Below, one piece after another: positions 25,828 to 36,340 of a stretch of DNA of 64,000 bases (positions are counted from its first letter, which is position 1; every line of letters begins with the position of its first letter). The stretch spans positions 65,074,327 through 65,138,326 of the forward strand of contig OY829539.1 in assembly GCA_963691705.1 (NCBI GenBank). Direction: 5' to 3'. This stretch comes from Viola odorata (taxonomy: Eukaryota; Streptophyta; Magnoliopsida; Malpighiales; Violaceae). The translations under genes and the position numbers were made by a program. Below the pieces are notes generated by a model, which searched no databases, was not told the origin of the DNA, and saw nothing but the letters and a program-made list of their open reading frames with translations.

Positions 25828-27159
25828 CTAGTGTTGAGGAGGAGGACGGAAATATGCGTAGGCAGCAAAGAAGCTCTGAGTAATGGTGAAGATGAGGATG
25901 AGAAGGGCAGCAAGTGCAGACATGAATGACCATGGTGAGTTAAAATAAGTATGCTTAAACCCTGCCCATCTCACGTGCCAGTTGTTCCTATAATACTCAT
26001 TCACATCCTCAAACATCTTTGCTAGATAACTCTTTTGGATGTCGAACATGACCTCTCTCCCGACATTACAGAAGAATTTCTGAACTTCTTCGTCCGTTCC
26101 GAAATAGTTCTCAATCACCCTGCAATCACTCAAAAACCCTGCATCCATCGGCGTGTTGATGAGGCAGGTCATGAAGCTAATGTAGGATGTAATGTGGTTG
26201 GAGCAGTGGCCGTAGCATTGTTCATATGCTATACAATTGAGCAAAAGAGATGTGATGTTGTCATCTACCGTTAGGTGTGGGATTTCAAGAAACCCACCAT
26301 TACTAAACTTAATGTCTAGGAAACTAGCTGGACTATTCCTTGGCTTGAACCGAATTCCAGCTTTGCGAAGTTTACGAGCAGATGGGATAAATTTAAGGAA
26401 TTCAGATGCACTCCCCGACTGATCTTGGGGTGGAGGAATGAGAGTTGGAGGAATGAGAGTTGAGCGGAACAAATCCAGTAGATGGTTTCCTTCAAGCTCG
26501 TTGCAACTACTTAGGACTTCATCAGGCCTTTGTATTCCATAATTGAAGAATTTCAAGGCGAGTTTTGTCAATGAAGGAAGATCCTGTTTTCCTGAAGATA
26601 AAATCGATACCTTATATAGAGATTGAAGAACAAAGAAAGGGACTTGGTTCTCTAACCTGAGAAGATCTCTCATCAGGGAAAAAAACATCCATGGAACATT
26701 GAACAAAGGGTCATCTTGATTTGTTTCTACAATCCTTCCAGCTATGCAGAACAGCTCAACGATGAAGCATCCATCTAGCATCATCATTTCGACGAACTCC
26801 CGGCTGCTGTACTCGATAGTTTCTGCATAACACTCTCTTATCCTTTCCTCATCTGTAGCCACAGCCTTAAAGAATTCATTAAATCCAACACCATGTTTTT
26901 CCGCTCGAGCACGAGCTTCACCAAGAAATCGCCCTTTGTGTTCTTGAACCGTCTGCAGGTGTAGTTTCCCGTAATGATAGGGTCCAATCGAAACTATATG
27001 GGGCTGATAGGCCTTATCATTAATCTCAACGAGACTTTGAGGCACTCTGAAGATGCAACAAGAACTCTTCCCAGCTGACCTGCTCAACTTCTTCGGTTCT
27101 TGTTTGATCTTTTCAGCCACAGAGGTCACCCATTCCGGATTAGGCTCGTGCTCGGTCAT
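25828..27159 (-). CDS. DUF247 (UPF0481) protein, copy A, in frame with HPPD
   Basis: An intronless frame from the ATG at 27159 gives 443 residues, the usual DUF247 length. It starts MTEHEPNPEWV, followed by the family signatures CCIFRVPQSL, HIVSIGPYHYG, FVEMMMLDGCFIVELF and LENQVPFFVLQSLY. A hydrophobic segment (FMSALAALLILIFTIT) near the C-terminus is the usual membrane anchor. Function is unknown for most members; two grass members act in self-incompatibility. The frame is open upstream of this ATG through a linker into the last HPPD exon, so it may be made as a fusion; no room for a separate promoter is evident. A five-residue repeat (TLIPP twice) near residue 306 is absent from copy B. 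Confidence 0.85.
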   Translation of the reverse strand: MTEHEPNPEWVTSVAEKIKQEPKKLSRSAGKSSCCIFRVPQSLVEINDKAYQPHIVSIGPYHYGKLHLQTVQEHKGRFLGEARARAEKHGVGFNEFFKAVATDEERIRECYAETIEYSSREFVEMMMLDGCFIVELFCIAGRIVETNQDDPLFNVPWMFFSLMRDLLRLENQVPFFVLQSLYKVSILSSGKQDLPSLTKLALKFFNYGIQRPDEVLSSCNELEGNHLLDLFRSTLIPPTLIPPPQDQSGSASEFLKFIPSARKLRKAGIRFKPRNSPASFLDIKFSNGGFLEIPHLTVDDNITSLLLNCIAYEQCYGHCSNHITSYISFMTCLINTPMDAGFLSDCRVIENYFGTDEEVQKFFCNVGREVMFDIQKSYLAKMFEDVNEYYRNNWHVRWAGFKHTYFNSPWSFMSALAALLILIFTITQSFFAAYAYFRPPPQH

Positions 27160-27216
27160 GATAATAGCATGATGAGACCTTGAGCTTCCAGCCTTTTCTT
27201 TGCCTCTTCTACTCAC

Positions 27217-29063
27217 CAGTGGTTTTAATTCAGTTCCTGTCTCTACAATTCTTTTGGTTTCGAGAGTCTTCTCAAACTCCTCAACAGACTTGAAAAGCTC
27301 TGAGAAGTTGCCCTTCCCAAATCCTCCGCAACCGCCTTTCTGATATTCCTTCCCTGTGTCATCCTTGAACATGCACCCCACCCTCTGAATGATCTCGATA
27401 AAGAAGGTTGGCCTGCCAAAAAGAGCAAGCATAGATCATAGCAGGAATATACTAAAGGATAGCTTTCCCAAGTTACACCTTAATGAGAGAGCTAGGAGGG
27501 CTTTCCCCACACTCCCCCAACACAACTTTTCATCATAGTGAGCAAACTATAAAATTCATAAAACACAGGTGGTTAGTAGTACTAACAGACCAACCATTTA
27601 CAAGGAAAAATGCATGCCCAGGTTCTCAAAATTTACAAGGAAAAATGCAAGCCCAGGTTCTCAAAATTCACAGAACATGTCAAAATGAGGAAATTGTACA
27701 CCACAAAACAAAATTAAACTAATCATCTACTCAACTCCCAAAGAGGAACACATTCACAATGTCATAGTAAAATCAGTACCATTCAAGGGAGGAGTAGCTT
27801 CCCCAATAAGCAAAATAGCATTAAGCAACTCAAATGGAAAACAAAGTTTCTTTACTGAAAAGAATAGAGCAATTACTATGATATGAACAAAGTTGTGGCC
27901 TAAAGTTGGGCATGTCCATACCTATCTCCAAGAGGTTTGGTAAAAATTTGGAGCAGAGTCCCCTGATCATCCCTGTCCACCAAAATTCCCAACTCCTCGC
28001 ACTGCTTAATCTGCTCATCACTCAACACATCTCCTGCCCTGTTCTTCAAGTTTCTGTAATAAGTTGGAGGCGGAGATGGCATGAACTCAAAAGCCCCAAT
28101 ACTACTCCTCTTCCTCATCTCCCTCAAAGTCCTGAAAATATCTTCACTCATCAGCGCCAAATGCTGCACCCCAGCCCCTTCATTATGCTCCAGATACGTC
28201 TGAATCTGACTCTTCCTCTTCGTCCCATACACTGGCTCATTCATGGGCAACAACACCATCTCTTCATTATTCGCCAGCACCACAGAGTTCAGCCCACTCT
28301 CGCTCGTCCCCACATCCTCCGCCGTGAACTCGGCGAATTCATGGAACCCCGTGAATCCCTTGACGTACGACACGGCTGGCCCCAATTCTTCCACATTCCC
28401 CACAGCGTGGTCCAGCCGCCTGATCCCGTAGTCCAGGGGGAACGATGAGGATTCATCCATCTTCTCGAAATTAGGTAAAAACCAGGAAGCATCGCCGCCG
28501 TCGACTCCACTGGCCGATTCTTTCTTGTAGCTCACGTAGCGCAAAACGACGTCGCCGTACAGATGCACCTCCGCCAGAACGGCGTGATTGTCGAGGACCA
28601 CAGGCTCCGCTGAAGGCCTTCCGCCGTGAGCAACACTGTTGCGAAACGCAACATCCGCGTCTTCTACCTCAATTCCAATAGCTCGGACGCCGAGGCCGTG
28701 TTTGGCGGAGAAGCTGCGGCAAGCATCGTGGCTGAAGGTAGGGATGGAGGCAGTGGACTGGACGTCAGCGGCGGAGATGGAGGGAGAATAGGGAGCGGTG
28801 AAGAGGAAACGGAGGTCGCCGGAGCGGAGAAGGTAAGAAGCATGAGTGGTGTTGCCAGTGGAGAGATCTGATTTGGCGACAATAGGCATGCCCAGTCCCC
28901 AAGAGAAACGACGCGCGGTATTGGTAGCATCAGTGCACCAGAACTCGACGTGGTGGAACCGGTTGACCTTAAACCGGTCGGACAGGGGATTGGTTCGAAC
29001 GAAGTTGGAGTAACCGATGGGCTTGAATCCGGCGTCAATGGCAGTAGCAGTCTCCTTCACCAT
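27217..29063 (-). CDS. HPPD: 4-hydroxyphenylpyruvate dioxygenase (HPPD), copy A
   Basis: Exon 1 is 29063-27922. Exon 2 starts at 27412; the arginine codon is split across the intron. HPPD turns 4-hydroxyphenylpyruvate and O2 into homogentisate and CO2, feeding plastoquinone and tocopherol synthesis and tyrosine breakdown. The iron ligands of the family are present: H219 in RRLDHAVGNV, H301 in GVQHLALM, and E387 in FFIEIIQR. The C-terminal gate helix region GGFGKGNFSELFKS is also intact. The enzyme would normally end near residue 437 (KRIVE), but no stop follows: the frame runs through TGTELKPLVSRRGKEKAGS into DUF247 and stops only at 25828 (908 residues in all). The end coordinate given is a GTGAGT donor in the linker, one possible end of the exon. 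Start is the first ATG, in line with the family. Confidence 0.9.
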
Positions 29064-29356
29064 TTCGCGGTTTGATTTGTTTTTGGTAGTTTCTTTCTTT
29101 AGATTCTGAGAACTGAAGTAGCCGAGTAGGAGAGACGTGTGCGCTGCTCTTGCCTTTCCGTCACAATAAGTAGTATGAATATCTCAAACGGCGATAAACC
29201 TCTTCCTGCAAAATTAGGGTTTTCACCTCCTAGCTGTGACGCCATTGCGGATTACGGAGGGAAAAGAAGGAAGAGTTGTGACTGGGTTTTGCTTTTTTCC
29301 CTCCGTTCCGGTTCAGGTTTCTTCCTTTCTCTGTTAATTAGCTGAATATCATTAAT
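29064..29356. other. HPPD copy A leader and end of the duplicated block
   Basis: Similarity to the sequence upstream of HPPD copy B stops near 29186. The promoter shared by the two copies is therefore only about 120 bp long, and further upstream control sequence differs between them. Confidence 0.5.
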
Positions 29357-30629
29357 GAGTAATGCTATTTGGCTCTCCCAAATAGCACCCTCACATATCA
29401 CTCTTGACCACATATCACTCTTGACGTGGCAGCTGTTGCCACGTGTCATTAAAAAAATTAAAAAATTCCCCCGCATTCTCCTTCTCTCCTTCCCGACAAA
29501 CCCGCATCACCCTCCTTCAACATCACCCTCCTCCTCCTTAGACACAAACCCTCCTCCTCCGGCCCCGCCTCCTCCTTCTCCTCCGACGACACCACCTCCT
29601 CTTCACTCCCTCACCGCGCTGCCCGGTACCTCCTCCTCTCTCTATCCCTCACGATGCTGCTTCTCCTGCTCCGACACCGCCTCCTCCTCTCAGTCCCTCT
29701 TGGTAAGTTTTCTAAATTATTTCCCCCAATTTCTTAGAAACCCTAAACCCCAATTTCTTAATTTTTTTTAATGACGTGGCTGTTGTCACGTCAAGGGTGA
29801 TATGTGAGGGCAGTGGCGGAGCCTTGTTAGGGCCAGGGGGGCTGCAGCCCCCCCAAACTTTTCAAAAAAAATTAATATATATATATGTTGGTTCGGTTCG
29901 AGCCGATAATACGAGCAATTTTACCTAAAAATGAATAAAAATTTGAACCAAAATTGCTAAAATGTGGAATAAAATAAAGCAAAATAATTAGTACACAGTA
30001 AGGGACGAAAAGTCCGCTCTGTAGTTCGATAAAATTCACTCGTAAGCGATAAAAGTTCGAACATAAGAGATAAAAGTTTTAAAAAATAATTAGTACACAG
30101 TAAGGGACGAAAAATCCTTTCAATTAAATCTCAAATCCTCATTTCCCAAATCATCACTACCAATAAACTTGTGCCAAAGCCAATTCAATCTCCGCCGAAA
30201 TTCAATCCCTTCATTTAATTCAATTTCTACACCAAATCATCACATATCTATCACCCTCTCAATCTCTCATTCAATTCCAATCCTAAAGTAGAGAACAATT
30301 GTAAAAAATATATATATTGTATGAATTCTAATGTATAATTATTTTTTTTCTATATTGTCTTCTTATTTACTTTTTTGTTAAGTTTATCTAAATATTTGTT
30401 ATTTAGTGGCGGATACAAATACTCTTAAGCATTTTTTTAATTTTTCGTTCAGCTCGCTTGCCTTCCCTTTAAAATACTCCCCAAAAAAAAATTCGGGGGC
30501 GCTGCCCCTGAACCCCGTACCACCTAAATACAAATTCTGGATCCGTCACTAATCTCGCCCCCCAAACATCGAGAGCAGGATCCGCCACTGTGTGAGGGTG
30601 CTATTTGGGAGAGCCAAATAGCATTACTT
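29357..30629. mobile_element. Mutator-like element, 1273 bp, TSD ATCATTAAT
   Basis: The 9-bp direct repeat ATCATTAAT lies at 29348-29356 and 30630-30638. The ends AGTAATGCTATTTGGCTCTC are inverted, and the inverted repeat is about 95 bp long when an inserted hAT is removed. Between the arms is a GC-rich, proline/serine-coding stretch (about 29470-29700) ending in a GGTAAGT donor-like site, which looks like a captured 5' gene end. No transposase is seen, so it is non-autonomous. Confidence 0.8.
29811..30590. mobile_element. hAT non-autonomous element inside the MULE, TSD TGTGAGGG
   Basis: It starts CAGTGGCGGAGCC and ends GGATCCGCCACTG, with TGTGAGGG at 29803-29810 and 30591-30598. It sits within the right terminal repeat of the MULE, so it came later. 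The interior has a stretch rich in GGTTCGAGCC / GTTCGAAC motifs that is also found near 60195-60370. Confidence 0.85.
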
Positions 30630-30638
30630 ATCATTAAT

Positions 30639-33600
30639 TTGTTTGTAGTTAGTTATGGTGGGTTGTGTTTTATTAGCTATTGGCTGTGGATCTGAATTTC
30701 CTGTAATTAAAAAGTTCACCTATCCATTGATTTGTATCCCTGGTCTTTCATGCATTAAACTTGTTTAGGATGATGAGCAAAAGCGGGATTTTTTTTTTTC
30801 CTTTTCCTCTTGGTTGCCATAGTGAAGAGTAATTTCCATGCTGTCATATGATTTGTCTAATCTTTAATCTTGAAGCATTTAGTGTAATATGTGCAAATTT
30901 TAAGCAGACCAAATGGAGAACACAGCCTCAAATGTGCTGTTGTGGTGTGATTTCTTTTGTAGTTGGCAGCAATTACAAGCACAGTAGTTACTTAGAAATA
31001 TCCATTTTTTGGTTCGATCGGTAATCAAGGGATGATAAGTGTCAATCTCGACCACTATAATATTAGTTGGAACACAGATTTGGTGCTTTGATCTGGTAAT
31101 ATACTTCATAAATAGGTATAATTTTGTGTCGATGAGAGAAACTTCCTATTGCAAGATGATTTTTTAAGTAGCTTTCAAAGCCATGAATGGTAGGAGTAAG
31201 TTACTTCTATGATTTTTTGCATTCCATTGAAGAGGAATGTGCGTAGGCGTTAGTTTTGTTGACCTTCACTTTACCTGTGAGTAAGTTAAGCTTGGCTTAT
31301 GTATTTTGCAGTTTGATTCACAAAACATGATGAAGCTCCTGTAAGGAGCATCTTAGTTTTATTGAGATGATTATTTTTGGTGAGATCTTGGATGTTGATT
31401 TCCATATCATACTTGGAATGTATTTCCTAAGATTAAGAGTACATTGATTTTTTTTAACTTCTTAAATATAAAATCAACCTATTATCTTCCTCTTTCCAAG
31501 GTCATTTTATTGGATAACAAAGTCATCTCTCTGTTCACATAGTTTTGACCTTGCCATGGATGATACATCGTGTAAACTCTATACTCATAACACATGCTGC
31601 TAGAATTCCAGAGGATTTAATTAAACTTTGACATGTTACTAATTCTTCAATAAAACCTTCTAATTCCTTTATCTTTGGCTTGATACAGACAAGGAAAAGT
31701 GAGATTATTTCGGTGGAGTCCATCTCAGGTCTTGTCTCTCTTTAATAGTCAACTGCGGTCTTTGAACTGAGGTGTTAGTCATTTTCAAGGTATGTTTCTA
31801 TTTACCAACAGACAACTAATCTTGACAAAGATGTTATGAAAAGAACTGACTGAAAAAATGCTTTGAATAATTATGTAGAGGGATTATGTCCAAACTTAAA
31901 CTATTCTTTGTGCCTCTCAACTGAAAATATGTTTGTCTTTTCAAACTTAAGGTTTTATATATATCGTGGTAGCAGAAGATTACACTTTTGTGACAAAATA
32001 TCTAGGAGCATTCTGTGACAAAATACTAAAAGGTAACAATAAAGTTTGTTGTTACATTTCTTGACATGTACAATAAAGTCTCTCTCACGCTGATTTCCCT
32101 AGGGTTAGTTTATTTATTTATTTATTATGTTACAAGTTAAACTTTTTATGCTAAATCTCTTGTTCAAAGATGGTGCTACTGATGTTTTTCTTCCTTACTT
32201 CTTTTCTTTTCATCTGTTTTCCACTCTTACGAAAATCACCGATTTCCTGTTGCCCTGCAGGGTAATGGCAAGAGTGACTTTGAGGTAGGTGATGAGATGA
32301 TAGTCAAGTGTACAGGTTTTTCCAGCAAGGGGATTCCAGTGATGTCTTTGGGGGATGATGAATAGTCATATCGAGACAACCTATGTCCACCAGCAGAAGT
32401 TAGAGGACTCAAAATCAATCATACGGGCTAAAACTGCTGGTGGATGAAGCTTCTCTACGCTCACTAACCCAGTTCGTGGAGGATTGTGCTTTCTCTTGAC
32501 AAATGTGTTTGTCCCCAAGCTAGTCTGGTTTTGTGCTCGGCGTGAAATGAACATTCTTGATGATTATATGATATTTGTCGAACTACTGGCTTCTTCGTGT
32601 CCGAGGGCCTTTAATTTCAGCTTGCTAGCTTCTTTTTCTCTTTTCCCATGGATAGGATAGGATAGGATACAAAAGGTAGGGCTTGAATCCAAGACCTAAC
32701 CGGAAGCACCGGTGAGCTACAACGTTTTGCTAGGTTAGTCAGGTATCTTAAATGACAGGAAATACTCTTTGCTTTTTTATCCAAGACATTTTCCATCTGT
32801 TTGAGCGAAAGCTTATTTATTTCGTGGGAAATAAACTTTGGAAATGAATCTCTACACAAATATTACAAAGTTTGGAACTTTCTTTTTTCCGACTTCAATC
32901 ATCTTTGCTTTCTCATCATTTTGTTTTTCCTCCTTTAAAAAATGAACAGAATATTCAAACAACGTTTCTCATGTTTACAGTGGAAGTGGCAGGAAAATAC
33001 TAGGAATTATAACATATACATAATTAACCAAACCACACAGAATTAAAAAACTTAAGCGAAAGCCTTTAGTATAAGCAAAGAAAGTTAATAATTGAAAATT
33101 TTAAAATAATAAAACTGAAGTGTAATAAAACTGATTTATATATATAAAAATTTTAAAAAGTGCTCAATATTTAACTTTTTTTTCCTTCTAATGAAGTTTT
33201 AACTCTTGTTATAAATAAAATGTTAATTATTTATTTAAAGAAATAGATTGATTTAAATAATCTACTTAGATAGTATTAAAAAAATATTAATTATAATGCT
33301 TGAAATTTATTGTATCCTTTATAATCATTTTACATTCCAACCATAGTTTTAAAAGCAGTTTTTACCAAACACCATAAACAACTTCTGGTATCTCACAGTA
33401 CTTTTAACAAATATTTACCAAACAACATACTGATTTTTCCAAAAGTGCTTTTCACACAGCATTTTTTTTCCATATAATTTTTCCAGCTAGAACCGAAACA
33501 TCAGACAACGCCTAAGACTGGTCAAATGACTTTTGGAAAATCAATTTTGGTGAGGAGTGAAACAGCTATAACAGAGCGAGCTATAGACTGCATGGAATGG

Positions 33601-33954
33601 TGGCACGTCTTTCAATTTATGGTGCGTGAAGACCAGGTGGGATGCCTAATATTTTGATACTTCGATAAGGATGCACTACGAATTATGAGTATGGCTACTT
33701 TATCGGATTCTTTTGTTTGAAGATTTTTTGTTAGTTTTTATCTGAGGTCTGCATCAATGCGATGCATTGTACTTTTTCCTGTTATAATCTTTGCTTGGAT
33801 GAAACTTTTAGCTTATTGTTGTTATGCAGAACTCTCCATCAATTATGTCTTTTTATCTTCAGAATCGTGCATTTGGAACCCCAGGAATCTGGAAGACTCT
33901 GATTTCAAGCCTTTTCTGGTTTTTGAATGATACAATTACTAAGACAATTAAGAA
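30639..33954. other. Spacer with weak exon-like fragments
   Basis: No complete gene is seen. Two small segments look like exons with splice sites: about 31690-31729 (after a TACAG acceptor) and 32262-32365. The latter, after CCCTGCAG, reads FEVGDEMIVKCTGFSSKG and then stops, resembling the end of an S1/OB-like domain. They may be the 3' end of a relict gene on the plus strand, which I cannot identify. Confidence 0.3.
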
Positions 33955-34127
33955 GACAATTATTTATTTTTTTATTAAATTTATTTAAATATTTGTTATT
34001 TAGTGACGGATACAATACTTTTAAGCATTTTTTCGTTCAGCTCGTTTGTCTTCCCTTTAAAATACTCAAAACAAAAAATCGGAAGCGCTGCCCCCCTGAA
34101 AATAATTCCTGGATTCGTCCCTACCTT
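33955..34127. mobile_element. Partial copy of the 29811-30590 hAT family
   Basis: The stretch containing AGTGACGGATACAATACTTT, TTCGTTCAGCTCG and GCGCTGCCCCCCTG matches 30375-30550 closely in the same orientation. Terminal repeats are not both present, so it is a fragment. Confidence 0.6.
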
Positions 34128-34170
34128 CAAAAGTAAAGAGTATCAGAGCTCCATTTGACACGAAACTAAC

Positions 34171-34253
34171 CTGATTCCTACTTAGAAGACGTTTTGTTAA
34201 CACCTCTTCAGGGCAATCAAAGAATATCACACGGTCTGGCTCAATTTTCTTCT
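34171..34253 (-). pseudogene. Relict exon of UMP-CMP kinase
   Basis: The minus strand reads KIEPDRVIFFDCPEEVLTKR followed by LLSRNQ and a GTTAGT donor. FFDCPEE...RLLSRNQ is the strongly conserved segment of plant UMP-CMP kinases, which phosphorylate UMP and CMP using ATP. No neighbouring exons were found within the surrounding sequence: a TA microsatellite and transposons flank it. I take it as an isolated gene fragment. Confidence 0.65.
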
Positions 34254-34287
34254 TAGAGATGAATATCCAATACTGTGTTGCACGCCA

Positions 34288-34290
<3 letters not shown>

Positions 34291-34322
<32 letters not shown>
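34291..34322. repeat. (TA)n microsatellite
   Basis: An uninterrupted TA dinucleotide run next to the kinase exon relict. Confidence 0.9.
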
Positions 34323-34323
<1 letters not shown>

Positions 34324-34439
34324 CTTTCTTTCCTTCTTTTAAAATAAATCAATACTCTCTCTGTTTTTTAAATAGTTTTTTTTAACCGTAGTTATATATA
34401 AAAATAAATTGGATAATTTTAGTTGTATTTTTTATTTTT

Positions 34440-35590
34440 TACAAAATTATTCAATTTTTAACACTCGGTCATTTTTGGAATTCCAAATTGCTCATAGAAT
34501 GGAAACCACCTCCTCCACCACTGCGACTAGGTATGGCAATTATGCGGGTATGGGCGGGTATGGATAAATATCCACTCATACCCGCAATTAAATATCCATT
34601 ATTATCCATACCCACTATACCCATTACACAATTGGATATGTAATGGATATCCAATTACATTTACTTATTAATTATTTCACTTAATAAAATTCTAAATTAA
34701 TTCAAAATATATTTAAATAATTTGATTAAAAAAAACTCATTTATACTTATTAATTATTTCACTTAATAAACTTCTAAATTAATTCAAAATATATTTAAAC
34801 AATTTGATTAAGAAAAAACCCATTTATAAAAGATTAAGAAAAATATGAAAAGTGGATATGTAATTACTCATCTTAAGATGAAGATTATGTTTTTGTAATT
34901 TTTAATTTATTTTGTTCAAGCATTAAGGAAGAGATTAAGTTTTTATTACGGGAGAAAAATAAAAAAAGATGAGAAAGAGAGAGGAGAAAGGAGAGAGAGT
35001 GGCGGAGAGAGAGAGGAGAAAGGAGAGTGGCATTTTGCGGGTATGTTGCGAGTATGGATATATCCATACCCGCAATTATAAATGCGGGTAGCGGGTATTA
35101 TCCATACCCGCAATTGCGGGTATGGTTATGGGCGGATATGCGAGTATGGGTACCCATTGCCATCCCTAACTGCGACCGAGGTCGTGGCCTTCAGTTCGAC
35201 CAACCATCCACTAAGCGTTGCATTAGGCGAAAATAAGCTATTAGAAGATAAGTGACTCGCCCTCCAGATACTATTCAATGCCACACAGTGTAAGATTAAG
35301 TTATCAATCGTCAGCCGTCTGCTGACAATAAAAACACCTGTTCTCTCCAACGATGCCTCTCTTCAATAGGTTCTTCTTCGTCGATAGGCCATTTTAGACC
35401 AGCCTCCAAGTGAAAATCTTAAACTTCGGTGAGATTTGAATTTGCCACAGGAAGATCCACCGGAAATCGTTTGATGTCGGCTGGCCGTCGCCAAACATAA
35501 CCGATAAAAAATTATAGTAGCCACTTTTCATCCAATATTCCCCGTTGCCGTATAGCGTCACACAGCACAAGGAATGTATATTTAGCACAA
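34440..35590 (-). pseudogene. LINE reverse-transcriptase tail (zf-RVT region), split by a hAT
   Basis: Minus-strand pieces read GEYWMKSGYYNFLS, then IFLWQIQISPKFKIFTWRLV, then LILHCVALNSIWRASHL, and beyond the hAT insertion EVVSIL-AIWNSKNDRV. These match in order the zinc-binding reverse-transcriptase tail and the linker typical of plant non-LTR retrotransposons. There are stops and frameshifts. The 641-bp hAT at 34528-35168 interrupts it. Confidence 0.65.
34528..35168. mobile_element. hAT non-autonomous element, 641 bp, TSD ACTGCGAC
   Basis: The ends are TAGGTATGGCAATT and TTGCCATCCCTA, and ACTGCGAC flanks both sides (34520-34527 and 35169-35176). Subterminal regions are dense in GCGGGTATGG / CCATACCCGC motifs in both orientations, the usual transposase-binding repeats. 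It is inserted in a LINE relict. Confidence 0.88.
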
Positions 35591-36138
35591 TCATATATTC
35601 GATCTTTGATTTAATTCATGAAATAGTAAGAAATTCTTGTACACAAGGAAGATTGTACATAGAATCTAATTTATCTACAAAATATTGTAGATATTTATTA
35701 GAACAACAAAATGTAGGAAATCAAGATATTTTGGTTGAAATTGAAATTCTAATTGATAGTATAAAGACATTTATTAATCTAAATAATTAACACTAATATT
35801 TCATACACATTTATTATTAATTTTATGAAATTTACAAGGCAAAGCTAACTTGCTTCAACAGTTGAAAAATTCAACACAAATGAAAAAATTATATTAAAAT
35901 AAAATAAATTAATGTAAATTTATCAAAAATAAACTAAATTTATGGGGGAAAATAACATTATTGTCAAATAAACTAAATTAATCAGTATCACCTTTCCCAC
36001 AACCTTTGCTCACAATACACATTTTGCAAGCACCAATACTATCAATAATTAATAAGTTTAATTAAAAAATAAATTATCACAATTATATAATTTATCAAAT
36101 TAAATAAAATCTTATATTTATTATAGTTACCATATATT
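35591..36138. other. AT-rich spacer
   Basis: Nothing recognised beyond AT-rich sequence. Confidence 0.4.
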
Positions 36139-36340
36139 AGGGGTGGCAAATGAGTGAGTATGGGTAAGGATTAAATGGGTATGGGTGGGTATGGGTTTCA
36201 TACCCATTTATTACCCATATAATTTTTAAAATTGGTACCCATACCCATTTACACTCATTTAAATCATACCCACCCATTTATACCCATTTACATCCATTTA
36301 AATCATACTCACTCAATAAATAAAATTTTTTATTATGTAA
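36139..36340. mobile_element. One end of a hAT element of the GGGTATGG type
   Basis: It begins TTAGGGGTGGCAAATGAG and continues with repeated ATGGGTATGGG / ATACCCATTTA motifs. The opposite end was not found, so it is truncated or its other end has decayed. Confidence 0.5.

Noticed and set aside
26035..26274. 79-residue plus-strand frame inside DUF247 (also in copy B)
   Set aside because: It is an antisense shadow of the DUF247 exon, preserved only because the coding strand is conserved.
28626..29038. Open frames of 81 and 124 residues overlapping HPPD exon 1 (and the same in copy B)
   Set aside because: They are shadows of the GC-rich HPPD exon in other frames, with skewed composition.
29355..29771. 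138-residue proline/serine-rich open frame on the plus strand
   Set aside because: It begins in the terminal repeat of a MULE and has low-complexity composition. Part may be captured exon sequence, but there is no support for a gene as read.
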